A stretch of 60,195 bases of DNA from Myxococcota bacterium (GTDB lineage Bacteria > Myxococcota_A > UBA9160 > UBA4427). Location: contig JANQEL010000270.1 in the NCBI GenBank assembly GCA_028278345.1, positions 1 through 60,195 of the forward strand. Reading direction: 5' to 3'. Shown here one piece after another: positions 9,238 to 17,981 of this stretch. Positions within the stretch are counted from its first letter, which is position 1; each line of letters opens with the position of its first letter. The notes beneath the pieces are model-generated. The model saw only the letters and a list, made by a program, of their open reading frames with translations. It searched no databases and was not told where the DNA came from. The position numbers were made by a program, and so were the translations under genes.

Positions 9238-9262
9238 GTATTGTCACTCTGAGTGACAATAC
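9238..9262. promoter_or_regulatory. 25-bp perfect palindrome, probable TetR operator
   Basis: The arms GTATTGTCACTC (9238-9249) and GAGTGACAATAC (9251-9262) are exact reverse complements around T9250. The site lies between the divergent sulfatase start (9194) and the TetR start (9274), so one repressor dimer pair bound here could control both. It contains TTGTCA on each strand, which could double as -35 elements. Assignment to the adjacent TetR is inference from position and symmetry. Confidence 0.8.
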
Positions 9263-9273
9263 CAGGATCCGCC

Positions 9274-9879
9274 ATGTCGACAAGCGAAGCTGCAACCGAA
9301 TCACGCGACGGTCGCCACGCACGCTCCGAGCGCACTCGCGAAAGCGTCGCAGAAGCGATGCTCGATTGTTTCGAAGAGGGTCTGTTGCGCCCGTCCGCGA
9401 AGGAGATCGCCCAGCGCGCAGGGGTTTCGACCCGCGCGGTGTTTCGTCACTTCGACAACATGGAGTCCATGCTCGAAGAGGTGTGCGAACTCCAGATCGA
9501 GCGCGTCCTCAGCCAGTTGCCGCCGGTCGTCACCGAGGGGAGCTTCGACGAGCGCATCGATGCGCTGGTCGATCGCACCTCACACGGCAACGAGCTGGTC
9601 ACGCCGGTACGGCGGGTGGCGCTGCTCCACGAGCCCTTCTCCGAAACCATTCGCGACCGGCTCAGTTGGATGCGTTCGACCCTGCGCCGTCACGTGCGCC
9701 GGGTCTTCGCGGACGAACTGGCCGGATCGGGCGAGTCGGAGCGGCGTGAGATCGTTGCCTCGATCTGCGCGACGCTCTCGTTCGGGCATTGGGACGAACT
9801 CCGCCGTCACGAACACCTCTCGATCGCGGCCGCCCGCCGCATGGTGCGCGCCGCGGTCGCTCGTCAGTTGAAGGGTTGA
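9274..9879 (+). CDS. TetR family transcriptional regulator
   Basis: A 201-aa one-component repressor. The N-terminal helix-turn-helix is clear (AKEIAQRAGVSTRAVFRHF, residues about 45-63); the C-terminal half is a helical ligand-binding domain without recognisable relatives. ATG 9274 is chosen; the GTG at 9253 lies inside the palindrome and would make the operator coding. Its likely operator is the 25-bp palindrome 12 bp upstream, which suggests autoregulation and control of the divergent sulfatase. The stop is followed at once by the TauD-like gene, so the two are probably cotranscribed. Confidence 0.9.
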   Translation: MSTSEAATESRDGRHARSERTRESVAEAMLDCFEEGLLRPSAKEIAQRAGVSTRAVFRHFDNMESMLEEVCELQIERVLSQLPPVVTEGSFDERIDALVDRTSHGNELVTPVRRVALLHEPFSETIRDRLSWMRSTLRRHVRRVFADELAGSGESERREIVASICATLSFGHWDELRRHEHLSIAAARRMVRAAVARQLKG

Positions 9880-9884
9880 ACCGG

Positions 9885-10925
9885 GTGCGTGAAGTCGAAA
9901 GTCTCGGTCGCCCCGTTGGATCTCGGCGCGCCTGGTGCTCGAGTGATCTCGCAGCGATCGACGACATCACGAGCACGCTGTCGTCGGGCGAACTCGACGA
10001 TCTCGTGGCGGTCGCCGACGACCTGCCTTCCCGCGGCGCGGAGTGGCGGGGGCGACCGCTTCAGCAGATGACGACGCCGAGGCTCAGCTCACGCTTCGAA
10101 GCTCTTGCGCGCGAACTCGCCGAAGGCCGTGGTTTCATCCTGCTGCGGGGTGTCGAGCCCAATGACCCGGAACGCCTGCGCCGCATGTTCTGGGTGCTCG
10201 GCAACCACCTGGGTGAACCCGTCATGCAGAACGCCCGCGGCGAGATCCTCTCCGAGGTCTACGACCGATTCGCGGGCGCACCTCGCGGCATCGATTCGCG
10301 CGGCTACGAGAGCAACGACGAACTCAACTTCCACTGCGACGGCGGCGACTGCATCGGGCTCGCGTGCGTCCGGCCATCCCCTTCGGGAGGCGAGTCGGGC
10401 CTCGTCAGCCTGCTCGCGGTCTACAACGAATTGCTGGCCAAGCACGCGGAACACCTCGAACCCCTCTATCACGGCTTTCCCCTCTACGTGCGGAAGGAGA
10501 AGGAGGCCGACGGTGCATCGACGCGTTCAGCCTCGGTGTCGGATCGCAACCTTCCGGTCTTCGCAGAGCGCGATGGGTACATCACAGCCTGGGTCAATCG
10601 CATCCTGGCCGAGCACGCCGCGACCGCGTCGGGCACGCCGATGTCACCCGAGGCCGTGGCTGCCCTCGACTGCCTCGACTCGATCGCCAACCGCGACGAC
10701 ATGGCCCTGCGGTTCCGCCTGGATGAAGGCGACATCCTCTTCATCCACAACCTGAGCGTGATGCATCGCCGCGATCGCTACACCGACGACCCCGACCCCG
10801 CGAAGCAACGGCTCTTCTATCGCATGTGGACCAACCTGCGCGACGGTCATCAGGTGATTCCCGAGCACGCCGCGCTCCGCGCGGGCATCCGCGGACCGCG
10901 GCCCGTCGTCGTCGGACCCCGATGA
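9885..10925 (+). CDS. TauD/TfdA-type Fe(II)/2-oxoglutarate dioxygenase-like protein
   Basis: Members hydroxylate substrates with Fe(II), O2 and 2-oxoglutarate. The iron facial triad is visible: H150-C-D152 in FHCDGGD and distal H294 in SVMHRRDRY, with an Arg shortly after (YRMW region) in the place that binds the oxoglutarate carboxylate. Length (346 aa) fits the longer TauD-like group. GTG 9885 has AAGGG 9 bp upstream within the end of the TetR gene; TTG 9876, overlapping the TetR stop, is an alternative. Position behind TetR and near a sulfatase recalls sulfate-ester scavenging by alkylsulfatase-type dioxygenases, but that is inference. Confidence 0.8.
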   Translation: MREVESLGRPVGSRRAWCSSDLAAIDDITSTLSSGELDDLVAVADDLPSRGAEWRGRPLQQMTTPRLSSRFEALARELAEGRGFILLRGVEPNDPERLRRMFWVLGNHLGEPVMQNARGEILSEVYDRFAGAPRGIDSRGYESNDELNFHCDGGDCIGLACVRPSPSGGESGLVSLLAVYNELLAKHAEHLEPLYHGFPLYVRKEKEADGASTRSASVSDRNLPVFAERDGYITAWVNRILAEHAATASGTPMSPEAVAALDCLDSIANRDDMALRFRLDEGDILFIHNLSVMHRRDRYTDDPDPAKQRLFYRMWTNLRDGHQVIPEHAALRAGIRGPRPVVVGPR

Positions 10926-11043
10926 CGTTCCAGGCTCGGCACATCTCCGGCTCGAAGCGGAAAAGCGATCGGGGCTATCTTCGGCGTGCGAGTCCCATGC
11001 CTGTCGCTCATCTGATGGGCATCCGACTCGCTGAGGAGCCTCA

Positions 11044-12468
11044 GTGCACGCCGAACTCTGTGATCAACGCGCCGTCGAACTCGTCGATCTCGTCCGCCGC
11101 GGGGGACTCTCTGCCCGCGAACTGCTGAGCGCCCATCTGGAGCGCATCGAGGCGGTGAACCCGACCCTCAACGCCATCGTCACCCTGGTGCCCGAGATGG
11201 CGCAGGAGTGGGCGACCGAAGCCGATGAAAGGCAGGCGCGGGGGGAAGAGCTCGGGCCGCTCCACGGGCTGCCGATCGCGATCAAGGATGCGGTGATGAC
11301 CGCCGGAATCCGCTCGACGATGGGTACGCCCCTGATGGCCGATCACGTGCCGGCGCAGGACGACCTGATCGTCGAACGGCTGAAGAGCGCCGGCGCGATC
11401 CCCCTCGGCAAGACCAACATGCCCGAGTTCGGGGCCGGCTCGCACACCTTCAACCCGGTCTTCGGGCCGACACGCAATCCGTACGACACGACGCGTTCGG
11501 CTGGCGGAAGCAGCGGCGGCGCCGGTGTCGCGCTGGCCGCGGGCATGATTCCAATTGCCGATGGCAGCGACCTCGCTGGCTCGCTTCGCAACCCGGGCAA
11601 CTTCAACAACGTGGTGGGCCTTCGCCCCTCGCCCGGGCGCGTGCCGATGGTTCCCGCAAGGCTCGGTTGGGAGTCCCTCGCGGTGCTGGGACCGATGGCG
11701 CGTACCGTGGAAGACACGGCGCTCTTGCTCTCCGTGATCGCGGGCCCCGACCCGCGGACGCCGCTTTCGCTCGAAACCCCCGGCAACCGCTACGCCGAAC
11801 CCCTCGAACGGGACTTCCGGGGGACGCGCATCGCCTTCGATGCCAACCTCGGCGGCCTTCCCGTCGATCCGCGTGTCGCCAACGTCATCTCGAGTTCGCT
11901 TCCCCACTTCGAATCGATCGGCGCCTCGATCGAAGCCTCCACCATGGACTGGGATGGCGCCCACGAATCGTTCCAGACCCTGCGCGCCTACACCTTCGCG
12001 GCGGGGTTGTCGGGTCTTCCCGCGGAGGACTTCGAGAAGATGAAGGCCACGGTCCAATGGAACGTCGCCAAGGGAGTGGCGCTCTCGGGCCGCGACGTCT
12101 GGCGGGCCGAACAGCAGCGCACGCAGATCCATGCGCGGTTCGCCGCCTTGATGGACGACTTCGACTTCGTCGTGCTTCCCGTCAACCAGGTGCCGCCCTT
12201 CGACATCGACGTCGAGTACCCCGAAGAGATCGAAGGCGTCGCGATGGAGACCTACATCGACTGGATGAAGTCGGCGTACTTCGTGACGCTCACGGGCCAC
12301 CCCGCGATCTCCGTGCCGTGCGGCTTCACCGACGAGGGTCTTCCCGTCGGCGTGCAGATCGTCGGTCGGCAACACGACGAATTCGGCCTGCTGCAGTTCG
12401 CATACGCATTCCAGGAGGCGACCCAGCACTGGAAGCGGCGGCCGGATCTCGCGGGCCTTTCCGCGTAG
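11044..12468 (+). CDS. Amidase signature family amidohydrolase
   Basis: Amidase-signature hydrolases use a Ser-cisSer-Lys triad to cleave amides. K81 (IAIKDAV), S156 (SAGGSSGGAG) and S180 (GSDLAGSLRNPGNF) match the triad; the usual GGS around the nucleophile is AGS here. The 474-aa length is typical. GTG 11044 is supported by GAGGAG about 8 bp upstream. The 118-bp gap before it (10926-11043) holds no other feature I can see. Gene order does not show the substrate; candidates include aryl and aliphatic amides. It is convergent with the SGNH hydrolase, 4 bp apart. Confidence 0.92.
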   Translation: MHAELCDQRAVELVDLVRRGGLSARELLSAHLERIEAVNPTLNAIVTLVPEMAQEWATEADERQARGEELGPLHGLPIAIKDAVMTAGIRSTMGTPLMADHVPAQDDLIVERLKSAGAIPLGKTNMPEFGAGSHTFNPVFGPTRNPYDTTRSAGGSSGGAGVALAAGMIPIADGSDLAGSLRNPGNFNNVVGLRPSPGRVPMVPARLGWESLAVLGPMARTVEDTALLLSVIAGPDPRTPLSLETPGNRYAEPLERDFRGTRIAFDANLGGLPVDPRVANVISSSLPHFESIGASIEASTMDWDGAHESFQTLRAYTFAAGLSGLPAEDFEKMKATVQWNVAKGVALSGRDVWRAEQQRTQIHARFAALMDDFDFVVLPVNQVPPFDIDVEYPEEIEGVAMETYIDWMKSAYFVTLTGHPAISVPCGFTDEGLPVGVQIVGRQHDEFGLLQFAYAFQEATQHWKRRPDLAGLSA

Positions 12469-12472
12469 GCGC

Positions 12473-13549
12473 CTATCGCTCGAGCAGCTTTCGCAACTCG
12501 GGTTCGAGCACGTCGGCGACGAGGCGGTTGCCCGCCGCGTTCGCGTGGACCGCATCCGCGAACACCGGCGTGCTTTGTGCGCGAAAATGCGGGACGAGGT
12601 CGACGAAGGGCACGCCCAACTCTCGCGCAACGTTGCCCATGATGACCTGCTTGCGCGTCACGCGATCGTTCGGCATCTGCCGGGCCAGCGGCCAGGCGAC
12701 GAGCAGGGCCTCCGCATCGCGCGCACGCACGGCCTCGACGATGCGAATCAACTCGCTCGCATACTCGGCGTCGTCGAGTCGGGGCCTGCGGGCTGGAGCC
12801 GCGTCCGACGGCGGCTCGGCGGCGCCGCGAAGCCGCATCATGAACTGCAGCAGCCGCGATCGCGCAATCAACCAGTTGTCGAGGCGGGCGCGGTTGCGTG
12901 CGTGTTCGAGATCTCCGCGACCATCCCACGGCAAATCGTCGTTGAACATGAACGAGACCACGACCGCCGCGGGCGGGCGGGCGAAGGCAGCCGTCTCGAA
13001 GGTCACACGCCCCTGGTAGGCCGTGTAGCCCGGGGAAGCCGCGTTGATGGCGCGCAGCCCCGGGATTCGCTGCTGCAGCAGCGCCACGAAGGTCTCGTCT
13101 CCTTCGACGCCGACACCGAAGGTGCAGGAGTCTCCGAGGAAGACCGCATCGAAGCGCGCGTCGGACACCGCGGGCATGCGTCTTCGACCGTATTCGTCGG
13201 TCGAAACCGAGAAGGCGATCTGCCCCGAGTTCCCGAGATGACCTTTGAGCCGCTTCGCTTCGAGCCCGGCGCGAACGCGCCAGAAACGCTGCGGGTCGGG
13301 TTCGAGGATTGAGTGGAGTTGCTCGAAACCCGCGGCGACGAGTACGCCTTCGAGGGCATCCCAGCGATCGGTTCCCCCGACCACGAACCCGATGCGCGCG
13401 ACACCCTCGGCGATCGCCCAGACGGCGACGAGAACCAGGGCCGCATACGCGACCCGGCGCGAACGCGGGATGGAACGGCCTTGCTCGCTAGGGGGCAAAG
13501 CAACCGAGCCCGAGTTCCGCGAGCCACGTCTCGACCCGGTTCCGTTCAC
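12473..13549 (-). CDS. SGNH/GDSL-type hydrolase with N-terminal membrane segment
   Basis: Esterase/acyltransferase fold. Block I is FLGDSCTFGVGVEGDE (GDSx with the Ser nucleophile), block II has Gly in NAASPGYTAYQG, block III is FNDDLPWDG, and block V is DAVHANAAGN with the catalytic Asp and His. A hydrophobic segment (VAYAALVLVAVWAIAEGVA) near the N-terminus anchors it, facing the periplasm. The GTG start at 13549 overlaps the GST gene by 62 bp; TTG 13498, at the very end of the GST gene, would keep the membrane segment and avoid most overlap. Both lack a good Shine-Dalgarno. Such proteins often act on cell-surface polysaccharide acetyl groups. Confidence 0.82.
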   Translation of the reverse strand: MNGTGSRRGSRNSGSVALPPSEQGRSIPRSRRVAYAALVLVAVWAIAEGVARIGFVVGGTDRWDALEGVLVAAGFEQLHSILEPDPQRFWRVRAGLEAKRLKGHLGNSGQIAFSVSTDEYGRRRMPAVSDARFDAVFLGDSCTFGVGVEGDETFVALLQQRIPGLRAINAASPGYTAYQGRVTFETAAFARPPAAVVVSFMFNDDLPWDGRGDLEHARNRARLDNWLIARSRLLQFMMRLRGAAEPPSDAAPARRPRLDDAEYASELIRIVEAVRARDAEALLVAWPLARQMPNDRVTRKQVIMGNVARELGVPFVDLVPHFRAQSTPVFADAVHANAAGNRLVADVLEPELRKLLER

Positions 13550-14498
13550 CGGGGGTCAACTGGTCGCGAACCCTGCGCTGCACCAACTGACGCGATCGTT
13601 CGGGATAGGGGCGAGCGAGATAGCTGGTGGCTTCACCATAGGTTTCGATCTCGACGGCCTTCCGACCTTCGGCCAACGCGCGGGCATTCTCCTCGACGAA
13701 GGGCACGTACTGCGCGGCTCCGATCGAGAGGATGTGCTGCGCAAACGGCGTGCTCTCCGGAAAGGGAGCGAGGTCGCCCTCCCCTGACTTGGCGGCCGCT
13801 TCGAATGCTCGACCATCGGCCCATTCGACCACGCGGGTGTAGGACGAGAGGTCGGGAATCGGGTCGGCGTGGGTGTGTGCGTGCAGACCGCCGAGCAGGA
13901 TCGCATCGACCGCCGTCGGCCGACCCCCGAGCGCGAAGGCCGTGCTCTCGAGTTGGCTTTCGAGAGCGCCGAGGATGCCGAGGTACTCCGTCTCCACGGC
14001 CTTCTGCTGCGCCTCGTATTCGGTCCCCGTCGCGCGGCACGCCCGGGGCCCCCACTTCGCCATGGGATGTTCGGCGGCTTCTTCGCGCGAGAGCTTCTTG
14101 CCCGTGAACTCCTCGATCACGTGCACCGTGTTTTCGATGTAGTGCCAGCGGTAGTGCACCATCACCCGCGCCACCCATTCGTCGAGGATCTCCTCGACGA
14201 CGTGCACGAGCACGCCGAGGGGGCCGGTGGGGAACAGCCGGCGCCCGGGAATGCGCGCATCCATCAGTTCGAGGATGGGCGTCGTATCGCCGAGCGCCCA
14301 GCCTTCGGGGGTCTCGAGGATCGGGATCTGATGCGTGCCGGCTCGCTTGCCGATCTCGTCGTCGCCGATGCCGCGTGAGACGAGTTCGTACTCGACTCCG
14401 TAGAACGCAAAGGCGGCTTCGAGCTTGCGCGTGAACAGGCTGCGGGGAATGCCGTGGATGACGTAGCCGCTCGAGACGGCTGCCGAGGTCGGATTCAT
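13488..14498 (-). CDS. Glutathione S-transferase-like protein
   Basis: The N-terminal thioredoxin-like domain begins YVIHGIPRSLFTRKLEAAF and includes the cis-Pro region HQIPILETPEG and the downstream GDTTPILELMD, where Asp/Thr resemble the glutathione-binding 'ES' site of GSTs. A helical C-terminal domain follows (RPTAVDAILLGGLHAH matches the family's N-capping motif). Length 336 aa exceeds the usual 200-230 aa through a long helical insert and C-terminal extension. ATG 14498 is used; the upstream in-frame stretch to 14627 is low complexity. Likely cotranscribed with the SGNH hydrolase. Substrate unknown. Confidence 0.8.
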   Translation of the reverse strand: MNPTSAAVSSGYVIHGIPRSLFTRKLEAAFAFYGVEYELVSRGIGDDEIGKRAGTHQIPILETPEGWALGDTTPILELMDARIPGRRLFPTGPLGVLVHVVEEILDEWVARVMVHYRWHYIENTVHVIEEFTGKKLSREEAAEHPMAKWGPRACRATGTEYEAQQKAVETEYLGILGALESQLESTAFALGGRPTAVDAILLGGLHAHTHADPIPDLSSYTRVVEWADGRAFEAAAKSGEGDLAPFPESTPFAQHILSIGAAQYVPFVEENARALAEGRKAVEIETYGEATSYLARPYPERSRQLVQRRVRDQLTPGERNRVETWLAELGLGCFAP

Positions 14499-14611
14499 CC
14501 GATCAGGGTAGAGCCCCGAGCGCCGCTTCGCCGTCTCTGCGAGTTGCGGTGCCCGCCGCCGAGGACATACGCTCCGCCGCCGAATCGCGAAACCATCAGG
14601 AGCATCGAAGC

Positions 14612-15061
14612 ATGAGCCGCCCCACATTCGAGAACTTCAACGAGGGCTGGGCCGAAAAGGTCGTCGGGCGCGTCGGCAAGAGCGGTATCGACGGTTTTCT
14701 GGGCCTCGAGATCACGAAGGTCGAGCCCGGGAAGCTCATCTGTCAGATGCCCGTCATAGAGAAGTTGATGACCCCGATGGGCAACATGCACGGGGGCTGT
14801 CTCTCGGCGCTCTGCGATCACGTGCTGGGCACCGTGATGTACCCCGTCATGCCTCCCGGCTACTGGGCAGCCACCACCGAGTTCAAGATCAACCTGCTGG
14901 CCCCCGTGACCGGTGGCGTCTGCGTCGCGACTAGCGAGATCATCTCGATGTCGAAGCGACTCGCCGTCGTGCGCATCGAGATCGAAAACGAAGGACGCAT
15001 GGTGGCCGTCGCCCAGGGCACCTGCACGATCGTCGCGCCCAAGGCCCCGAAGGCGAGCTAG
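14612..15061 (+). CDS. PaaI-type hotdog thioesterase
   Basis: Hotdog-fold acyl-CoA thioesterases of this branch hydrolyse small or aryl acyl-CoAs. The 149-aa protein carries the family's GNMHGGCLSALCDHVLG segment (HGG plus the Asp on the central helix) and the late strand block INLLAPVTGG. AGGAG 9 bp before ATG 14612 fixes the start. The following zinc dehydrogenase starts 10 bp after its stop, so they form an operon. A second PaaI-like gene of different sequence lies 1 kb away on the other strand. Confidence 0.88.
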   Translation: MSRPTFENFNEGWAEKVVGRVGKSGIDGFLGLEITKVEPGKLICQMPVIEKLMTPMGNMHGGCLSALCDHVLGTVMYPVMPPGYWAATTEFKINLLAPVTGGVCVATSEIISMSKRLAVVRIEIENEGRMVAVAQGTCTIVAPKAPKAS

Positions 15062-15071
15062 GAGATCCGAG

Positions 15072-16109
15072 ATGAAGGCCCTGCGGTACCACGGCGAACG
15101 CGACATCCGCTACGAGGACTTCGAAGACGCATCGCTCACCGCCGACACCGACGTGGTGGTGAAGATGGACCTGTGTGCGATCTGCGGAAGCGATCTCCAC
15201 ATCTATCACGGGGAGGGCTTCAGCGAAGACACCGGCTACTGCGTCGGCCACGAAGCGGTGGGCACGGTCGAGGAAGTCGGCAAGAACGTGCGCCGTTTCC
15301 GCAAGGGCGACCCGGTGATGATCTCGGCCGCGGTGGGCTGCGGGAACTGCCCCGCCTGCTTCGCCGGTGAGATCGTGAAGTGTCACGTCTCGGGCTTCGC
15401 GTGCTACGGCCTGAGCCACGCACTGCAGGGTTGCCAGGCCGAAGCCATCCGCGTGCCGATGGGAGACTTCAACCTGCGCGCGATCCCTGAGGGCCTCGAT
15501 GCCGAGCAGGCGCTGATGCTCACCGACAACCTCCCGACCTCGCACCTCGGTTGCCAGCGCGCCGACGTGACCCCCGGCGCCGACGTCGGCATCGTCGGCC
15601 TCGGTCCCATCGGCCTGATGGGCGTCGAGATCGTCCACGTGATGGGCGCGGGTCGCGTCTTCGCCCTCGACCTCGTGCCCGAGCGGCGCGAACTGGCCGC
15701 AAAGCTCGGTGCCATTCCGGTCGATCCCGCGAGCGCAACCGAGACGATCTTCGAGGCCACCAGGGGCAAGATGCTGCAGAGCGTGGTCGAGTGCGTCGGC
15801 GCCGACGCCTCCCTCAACCTCGCGATTCAACTGGCCGGAGTGCGGGGAACCATCTCCTCGATCGGCGTCAACAACAACATGGCCTTCCCGTTTCCCATGG
15901 CGTTGATGCTCGCCAAGGGGCTCACCTTCCGGATGGCCCTGTGTTCGGTGCAATCGCATTGGGACGAACTGATCCCCCTCGTGCAGAGCGGACGCTTGCA
16001 TCCGGAGCAGTTCATCTCCCATCGCATGCCGCTATCACAGGGCGCCGAGGCGTATCGGCTCTTCGACGCGAAGGAGGACGGCGCGATGAAGATGGTGTTC
16101 GCGCCGTAG
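15072..16109 (+). CDS. Zinc-dependent alcohol dehydrogenase (MDR superfamily)
   Basis: NAD(P)-dependent medium-chain dehydrogenase, 345 aa. The catalytic-zinc ligand motif is CAICGSDLHIYHGEG with GHEAVGTVEEVG, and the structural-zinc lobe is reduced to CGNCPACFAGEIVKC (four Cys present). The Rossmann motif is GLGPIGLMGVEI, and Asp at the end of the second strand (ALDLVPER) predicts NAD preference. ATG 15072 has GGAGATCCGAG upstream. It follows a thioesterase in the same operon, consistent with oxidation of an alcohol connected to an acyl-CoA route. Substrate unknown. Confidence 0.92.
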   Translation: MKALRYHGERDIRYEDFEDASLTADTDVVVKMDLCAICGSDLHIYHGEGFSEDTGYCVGHEAVGTVEEVGKNVRRFRKGDPVMISAAVGCGNCPACFAGEIVKCHVSGFACYGLSHALQGCQAEAIRVPMGDFNLRAIPEGLDAEQALMLTDNLPTSHLGCQRADVTPGADVGIVGLGPIGLMGVEIVHVMGAGRVFALDLVPERRELAAKLGAIPVDPASATETIFEATRGKMLQSVVECVGADASLNLAIQLAGVRGTISSIGVNNNMAFPFPMALMLAKGLTFRMALCSVQSHWDELIPLVQSGRLHPEQFISHRMPLSQGAEAYRLFDAKEDGAMKMVFAP

Positions 16110-16124
16110 CTCGCTGCGATCGGA

Positions 16125-16568
16125 TCAGCCCGCGGGTTCCACCATGCGGAAGGCGTAGAGCACACGCCCCTTCGCGCAGAGCGTGCCCCCGCTGTCGGTG
16201 ATGTCGACTTCGATGTTGGCGAGCTGGCGGCCCCGCTTCACGACCCTGGCCTCGGCGGTGATGCGATCGCCGTGAGCCTGACGCAGATAGCTGATGCCGA
16301 GATCGGCCGTACCCGCCGGGATCTGGCCGGGGCGCCGGTCGGAGAAGATCGCCGCGATCATCGCGATATCGACCATCGAGGCCAGCACGCCGCCGTGCAC
16401 GCTCCCGCCGATGCCCTGGGGTGTGTCCGCGGTCTTCTCGAGGTAGATCCGCGAGTGACCGGGCGAACAGCTCTCGAGCTTGATGCCGAGCATGCGATTG
16501 TAGGCATCCGACTCGAAGTGCTCTCGGTACGCCTCGAAGTCGAAATCGACCATGCTGCTTTCGGTCAT
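16125..16568 (-). CDS. PaaI-type hotdog thioesterase
   Basis: A second hotdog thioesterase (147 aa), distinct from the one at 14.6 kb. It has the HGGVLASMVDIAMIAA helix motif (HGG...D) preceded by GIGGSVHGG, the ADLGISYLRQAHGD strand, and a closing GRVLYAFRM. ATG 16568 is 2 bp after the stop of the upstream crotonase gene; ATG 16553 is an alternative start. Translational coupling to the crotonase is likely, which suggests the thioesterase releases or proofreads an acyl-CoA from that step. Confidence 0.87.
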   Translation of the reverse strand: MTESSMVDFDFEAYREHFESDAYNRMLGIKLESCSPGHSRIYLEKTADTPQGIGGSVHGGVLASMVDIAMIAAIFSDRRPGQIPAGTADLGISYLRQAHGDRITAEARVVKRGRQLANIEVDITDSGGTLCAKGRVLYAFRMVEPAG

Positions 16569-16570
16569 CG

Positions 16571-17299
16571 TCAAGAGTGGAACTGCTCCATGTTGCGCAG
16601 CATGTGGGCGGGGCCGTGCACCGAGTTGATCGCCGCGTTCTCCCCGTACATGGCTTCCTTCTGCTTCTTGTACTGCTTGCGATGCGCGCCGAGGGGCGCG
16701 AGTTCTTCCGCGCGGGCGCGGGCAACGTCGAGGAGATCCTCCGCACTGGCGGTCTGCTGAACGACCCCGGCAGCCAGGGCATCGGGCCCGCCCCAACGCC
16801 TCGCCAGCTGCACGGTCTCGAAGAAGGTGTTGGCGGGCAGCTTGTGGCGGAAGAGCGCGAGTTCGGGGTTCGGAATCACCATCCCGATCTGCATCTCGTT
16901 CGCACAGGCGAAGCCGCGATCTTCGCGCATCACGCGAATGTCGTGGCACAGGGCCACCATCAGGCCGGCACCGAAAGCGTGGCCGTTGATCGCCGCGATG
17001 CTCGGCACCGGCAAGGTGATGATGCGCGCCATCAACTTCATGAACTCATCGCCGAAGGCCTTGCGGTCACCGCGCGGATCGTCGGCGGGCAAGCCCTTCG
17101 CCTGGACCCAGTCGAGGTCGAGGCCGTTCGAGAAGAACTTCTCGTTCGACGAAGTCGTCACCAACGCGGCCGGTCCCTCGGAAGCCTCGACTTCCTCGAT
17201 CGCCTCGTCGAAGGCGCGAACGAAGGTGGTATTCCAACGGTTCTGTCCGTCGGTCATGGTCAGGGTGAAGACGTCTCCATCGCGTTTCAGGTCGATCAC
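16571..17299 (-). CDS. Enoyl-CoA hydratase/isomerase (crotonase) family
   Basis: Crotonase-fold acyl-CoA enzyme, 242 aa. The oxyanion-hole segments are FFSNGLDLDWV and GHAFGAGLMVALCHD. At the positions of the two catalytic Glu residues of true hydratases it has EMQIGMVIP (the first Glu position region) and no obvious second Glu, as in dienoyl-CoA isomerases and other non-hydratase members, so the reaction is uncertain. It closes with a basic helical tail (RKQYKKQKEA). It forms a two-gene unit with the downstream PaaI thioesterase. Confidence 0.88.
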   Translation of the reverse strand: MIDLKRDGDVFTLTMTDGQNRWNTTFVRAFDEAIEEVEASEGPAALVTTSSNEKFFSNGLDLDWVQAKGLPADDPRGDRKAFGDEFMKLMARIITLPVPSIAAINGHAFGAGLMVALCHDIRVMREDRGFACANEMQIGMVIPNPELALFRHKLPANTFFETVQLARRWGGPDALAAGVVQQTASAEDLLDVARARAEELAPLGAHRKQYKKQKEAMYGENAAINSVHGPAHMLRNMEQFHS

Positions 17300-17402
17300 G
17301 TGACTTTTCTCCTCGGTTTTCGGCGCGGCCGAACTCTACCGCGCCCCAAGCCGTTCGATCGAGGGTCGTGGCCGAAGCGACGATTTCGCTATCCCGTACC
17401 CC

Positions 17403-17981
17403 ATGAGCGAATCACACGCCGCTCCCGCCCGGGAACTGGCCGGAGGAACGGTGATCTGGCTGTTCGTTGCGATCGAGTTGCTGACCTTCGGCCTGTTCTT
17501 CGTGGCCTTCGCTGCCGCCTACCGGTCGAGCCCCGCCGTCTTCGCCGCAGGACAGGCACAGGTCCATCCCCTGCTCGGTGCCGTGAATACAGCGGTGCTG
17601 CTCTGCGGGGGTTGGCTCGCCGCCCGCGGCGTACTCGCCAATCGGGAGAATCGTCCGATCACTACCGCCCGATGCCTGGGAGGCGCAGCATTGTCCGGCG
17701 TGATCTTCATGTCGATCAAGCTCAGTGAGTACGGCGATGTGTTCGCTGCGGGGATCTCGCTTTCGACGAGCAGCTTCTGGTTCTTCTACCTCTTCCTCAC
17801 CGCACTCCACTTCCTCCATGTGCTGGCGGGGGTCGGCTTCCTCTCTGCAACCGCGATGCGCGCAAGGCGGGGCGCGTACGGCGCGGCGAACCCATTGGCC
17901 GTCGAAGCCGTCGCGGTCTTCTGGCACCTGGTCGATCTGCTCTGGATCTTCCTCTTTCCACTTCTCTATCTGGCGAGGTGA
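17403..17981 (+). CDS. Haem-copper oxidase subunit III family, NorE-like
   Basis: A 192-aa integral membrane protein with about five transmembrane helices. FFYLFLTALHFLHVLAG and VAVFWHLVDLLWIFLFPLLYL match the conserved core of cytochrome oxidase subunit III (FxxTGxHxxHV and YWHFVDxVW). The short five-helix form is that of NorE (nitric oxide reductase accessory) and CyoC rather than seven-helix COX3. No NorB/NorC or oxidase subunit I gene is in the window, so the partner is unknown. The stop overlaps the next start by four bases (GTGA). Confidence 0.85.
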   Translation: MSESHAAPARELAGGTVIWLFVAIELLTFGLFFVAFAAAYRSSPAVFAAGQAQVHPLLGAVNTAVLLCGGWLAARGVLANRENRPITTARCLGGAALSGVIFMSIKLSEYGDVFAAGISLSTSSFWFFYLFLTALHFLHVLAGVGFLSATAMRARRGAYGAANPLAVEAVAVFWHLVDLLWIFLFPLLYLAR

